Assembly (NCBI RefSeq): GCF_029541745.1
Contig: NZ_CP089746.1
Span: 1,798,001 to 1,862,000 of the forward strand
Reading direction: 5' to 3'
DNA length: 64,000 nt
From: Streptomyces sp. LX-29
GTDB taxonomy: Bacteria > Actinomycetota > Actinomycetes > Streptomycetales > Streptomycetaceae
Below are positions 62,371-64,000 of this stretch, in pieces. How positions within the stretch are numbered: position 1 is the first letter of the stretch; every line of letters begins with the position of its first letter. The position numbers and the translations under genes were made by a program. The notes beneath the pieces were generated by a model that was given only the letters and a program-made list of their open reading frames with translations, was not told the origin of the DNA and did no database searches.

Positions 62371-62554
62371 ACAGGCTTCGGGAGAACGGGAACAACGGCG
62401 GGAAAGCAGCTCCACCCCGCCGCGGCGCGGACCCCGACGGCGGAGTCCGGCGGTGCCGAACCGCCCGCAACCGGCCACGGCGCTCGGGACGCCGGGAGCG
62501 GGCCCCGCGGCCCAAGGGCGAGTCGGTTGTGGGGGGAAGAGCGCCGCGCGGCGC
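62371..62554. other. Short non-coding stretch before the DUF3159 stop
   Basis: The 184 nt are GC-rich and without recognised features. Confidence 0.4.
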
Positions 62555-63328
62555 TCAGGCCCGCTCAGGCGCCTTGTCCCGCTCCGTGTTCTCGCCCGCC
62601 GCGGCGGCGCCCTCACGGGCCGCCGCGGCCCGCTCTTCCGCCTCCATCTCGGCGATCACATCGATCGGCGGTGGCGCCTTGGCCAGGAAGATCCAGGTCA
62701 GGTAGACGCAGAGCAGGAACGGCGGGATGCCGAGGCAGACCTTGACCCAGCCCAGCTGGGTGGCGTCGCCCCACCAGTACAGCGGGAAGAGGATGGCCGA
62801 CTTGGCGAGCAGGATCAGCCCCCACGCCCAGGTGGCCCGGGTGTAGGCGGTGAAGCGGCCCGGGTTGCGGGTGCGCCAGGAGAGGTTCTCCTTGAGCATC
62901 GGGCCGAGCAGCACGCCGATCAGCGGATAGCGGAAGATCGCCGAGAGGATGTACGCGATCGCCAGCCCCAGCGTGTAGAGCATGCCGGGCAGGTAGAAGT
63001 TCTTGGCGTCGCCGGACATCATCGCGAAGATCGCGCCGAAGGCCACGCCGAAGACGCCGCTGAACGCGTGCTTCAGGGTCTCCTTGCGCACCAGCCGGGC
63101 CACGGCCAGCACCATGGTGAGGCCGAGCGCCGCCATGGCCGCCAGGTGGATGTCGCGCTTGATCGTGTAGATCAGGACGAAGACCAGGCCGGGCACGGTG
63201 GTGTCCACCATGCCCCGGATCCCGCCGAACGCCTCCAGCAGCGCGGTGTCGGCGGCCGCCCGGCTCTGGGCAGCGTGCGTGGCCGCGGCGCTCTGGTCCT
63301 CCGGGGTCGAGGTGTCGTGAGACGTCAC
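62555..63328 (-). CDS. DUF3159 membrane protein
   Basis: A 257-aa protein with five or six hydrophobic helices in the middle (TTVPGLVFVLIYTIKRDIHL, FRYPLIGVLLGPM, WAWGLILLAKSAILFPLYW) and charged ends. It matches the actinobacterial DUF3159 family by pattern. Function is unknown, though the genomic link to potassium proteins recurs here. GTG at 63328 has AGGAG 6 nt ahead and begins 3 nt after the OB-fold gene stop. Confidence 0.85.
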   Translation of the reverse strand: MTSHDTSTPEDQSAAATHAAQSRAAADTALLEAFGGIRGMVDTTVPGLVFVLIYTIKRDIHLAAMAALGLTMVLAVARLVRKETLKHAFSGVFGVAFGAIFAMMSGDAKNFYLPGMLYTLGLAIAYILSAIFRYPLIGVLLGPMLKENLSWRTRNPGRFTAYTRATWAWGLILLAKSAILFPLYWWGDATQLGWVKVCLGIPPFLLCVYLTWIFLAKAPPPIDVIAEMEAEERAAAAREGAAAAGENTERDKAPERA

Positions 63329-63331
63329 CGG

Positions 63332-63730
63332 CTACTCCTGTCCGAGCGGTCGGAGCTCGTACTTGGGGTTGAACAGCACCCGCCGTCCGTGGCTCATGGA
63401 GATCCGGCCGGTGGCGATCATCTTGCGGCCCGGCTCTATCCCGATGATCGAGCGCCGGCCCAGCCACACCACGTCCAGGGCGGCGGTGCCGTCGTACAGC
63501 TCCGCCTCCAGGGCGGGCACGCCGGCCCGAGGTCGCAGGGTGACCGTGCGGAGTGTACCGGTCACCTTGACGATCTGCCGGTCACCGCATTCGCCGATCT
63601 TGGTGCAGCCCGTCGCCTCCGCGTCCTGCTCCAGCTCCGCGGAGTGGAGCTCCTCCTGGGAGCTCGACAGCCGGTCGAGCATGCGCCGAAAGCGGCCGGC
63701 GGGCTTGTCGGGTCGGGGTACGGCACTCAT
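63332..63730 (-). CDS. OB-fold nucleic-acid-binding protein
   Basis: A 132-aa protein with an OB-fold (QIVKVTGTLRTVTLRP, LEAELYDGTAALDVVWLGRR, KMIATGRISMSHGRRVLFNP). Start ATG at 63730; the frame open further upstream lacks family similarity. It is co-transcribed with the DUF3159 gene. Function is unknown. Confidence 0.88.
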   Translation of the reverse strand: MSAVPRPDKPAGRFRRMLDRLSSSQEELHSAELEQDAEATGCTKIGECGDRQIVKVTGTLRTVTLRPRAGVPALEAELYDGTAALDVVWLGRRSIIGIEPGRKMIATGRISMSHGRRVLFNPKYELRPLGQE

Positions 63731-63888
63731 ACGGCCAGCGTACCGGTGCGCCGCGGCGGCGCCCACGGACCTCGCGGAGCCCGGCTGAGCCCCCGGCTCC
63801 CGGCCCCCAGGCGCGGCACCGGCCGGGGTTCGGCCCCCGGCCTCCAGCACGGGGGCCCGGGCTGCCGCCCGGACCGACACACCGAGGC

Positions 63889-64000
63889 TCACCCCTCGAA
63901 GCGGTAGCCCATCCCCGGCTCGGTGATGAAGTGCCGCGGGTGCGAGGGGTCCGCCTCCAGCTTGCGGCGCAGCTGGGCCATGTAGACGCGCAGGTAGTTG
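63889..64000 (-). CDS. kdpE: KdpE-like response regulator, C-terminal end (partial)
   Basis: Only the last 36 codons are in the window. They read as the end of an OmpR-type winged helix with NYLRVYMAQLRRKLEADP and TEPGMGYRF, closest in my memory to KdpE, the potassium-responsive regulator. The stop is at 63889. The rest lies beyond the window. Confidence 0.75.
   Translation of the reverse strand, partial: NYLRVYMAQLRRKLEADPSHPRHFITEPGMGYRFEG

Noticed and set aside
1..64000. tRNA, rRNA or tmRNA genes
   Set aside because: No cloverleaf-like or rRNA-like sequence was noticed on either strand, and no island edge lies at a tRNA.

Overview
The window is a very GC-rich actinobacterial chromosome segment, almost certainly Streptomyces. 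The grounds are near-saturated G/C third codon positions, many GTG starts, dense 4-nt ATGA/GTGA gene overlaps, a conservon (cvnABCD plus two P450s), a SepF-like cell-division protein, a DUF6099 protein and an iron box of the DmdR/IdeR type. No RNA gene, IS element or CRISPR array was recognised.

Layout. 0-6.7 kb: the 3' end of tuf, a CoA-aromatic monooxygenase fusion with an enoyl-CoA hydratase, an RsbW-like ATPase, and catabolic arcA/arcB. 6.8-29.1 kb: one long leftward locus of nine genes. In transcription order they encode a cyclase-like sensor, a HEAT-like NTPase-like protein, an SPFH-like protein, a secreted/membrane vWA protein, a tubulin-like GTPase, a membrane protein, a pseudokinase, a DO-type GTPase and a GTPase-associated (GAP1-type) protein. 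Nearly all junctions are 4-nt overlaps and most products carry long low-complexity tails. I think this is the most interesting system here, probably a regulated NTP-dependent conflict or signalling complex at the membrane. Its first two proteins share a short motif that looks like a homotypic signalling motif. 29.3-34.8 kb: a Crp/Fnr regulator and the Pnkp-Hen1 RNA-repair pair. 35-41 kb: homocysteine methyltransferase, an LLM oxidoreductase, small conserved proteins, a MazG-like NTPase with an SMC/RecF-like ATPase, a SepF-like protein and a DUF402 protein. 41.2-45.1 kb: an iron-siderophore ABC operon behind an iron box.

45.2-51.5 kb looks like an inserted defence island. It lies between a displaced, diverged copy of the 3' end of the downstream RNA methyltransferase gene and that gene's present 3' end. 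It holds a DUF262-DUF1524 nuclease fused to an alkyltransferase-like domain, a divergent RelE-UvrD helicase, and decayed remnants (DUF4365-like, EACC1-like, beta-family-like). 51.5-64 kb is core again: a TRAM-domain RNA methyltransferase, a KimA-like APC permease, the conservon operon with CYP157/CYP154-type P450s, a TrkA pair, a DUF3159 membrane protein, an OB-fold protein and the C-terminus of a KdpE-like regulator. The permease, TrkA pair and KdpE-like gene suggest potassium homeostasis.

Family names come from reading motifs, without database searches. Weak assignments are marked by low confidence.
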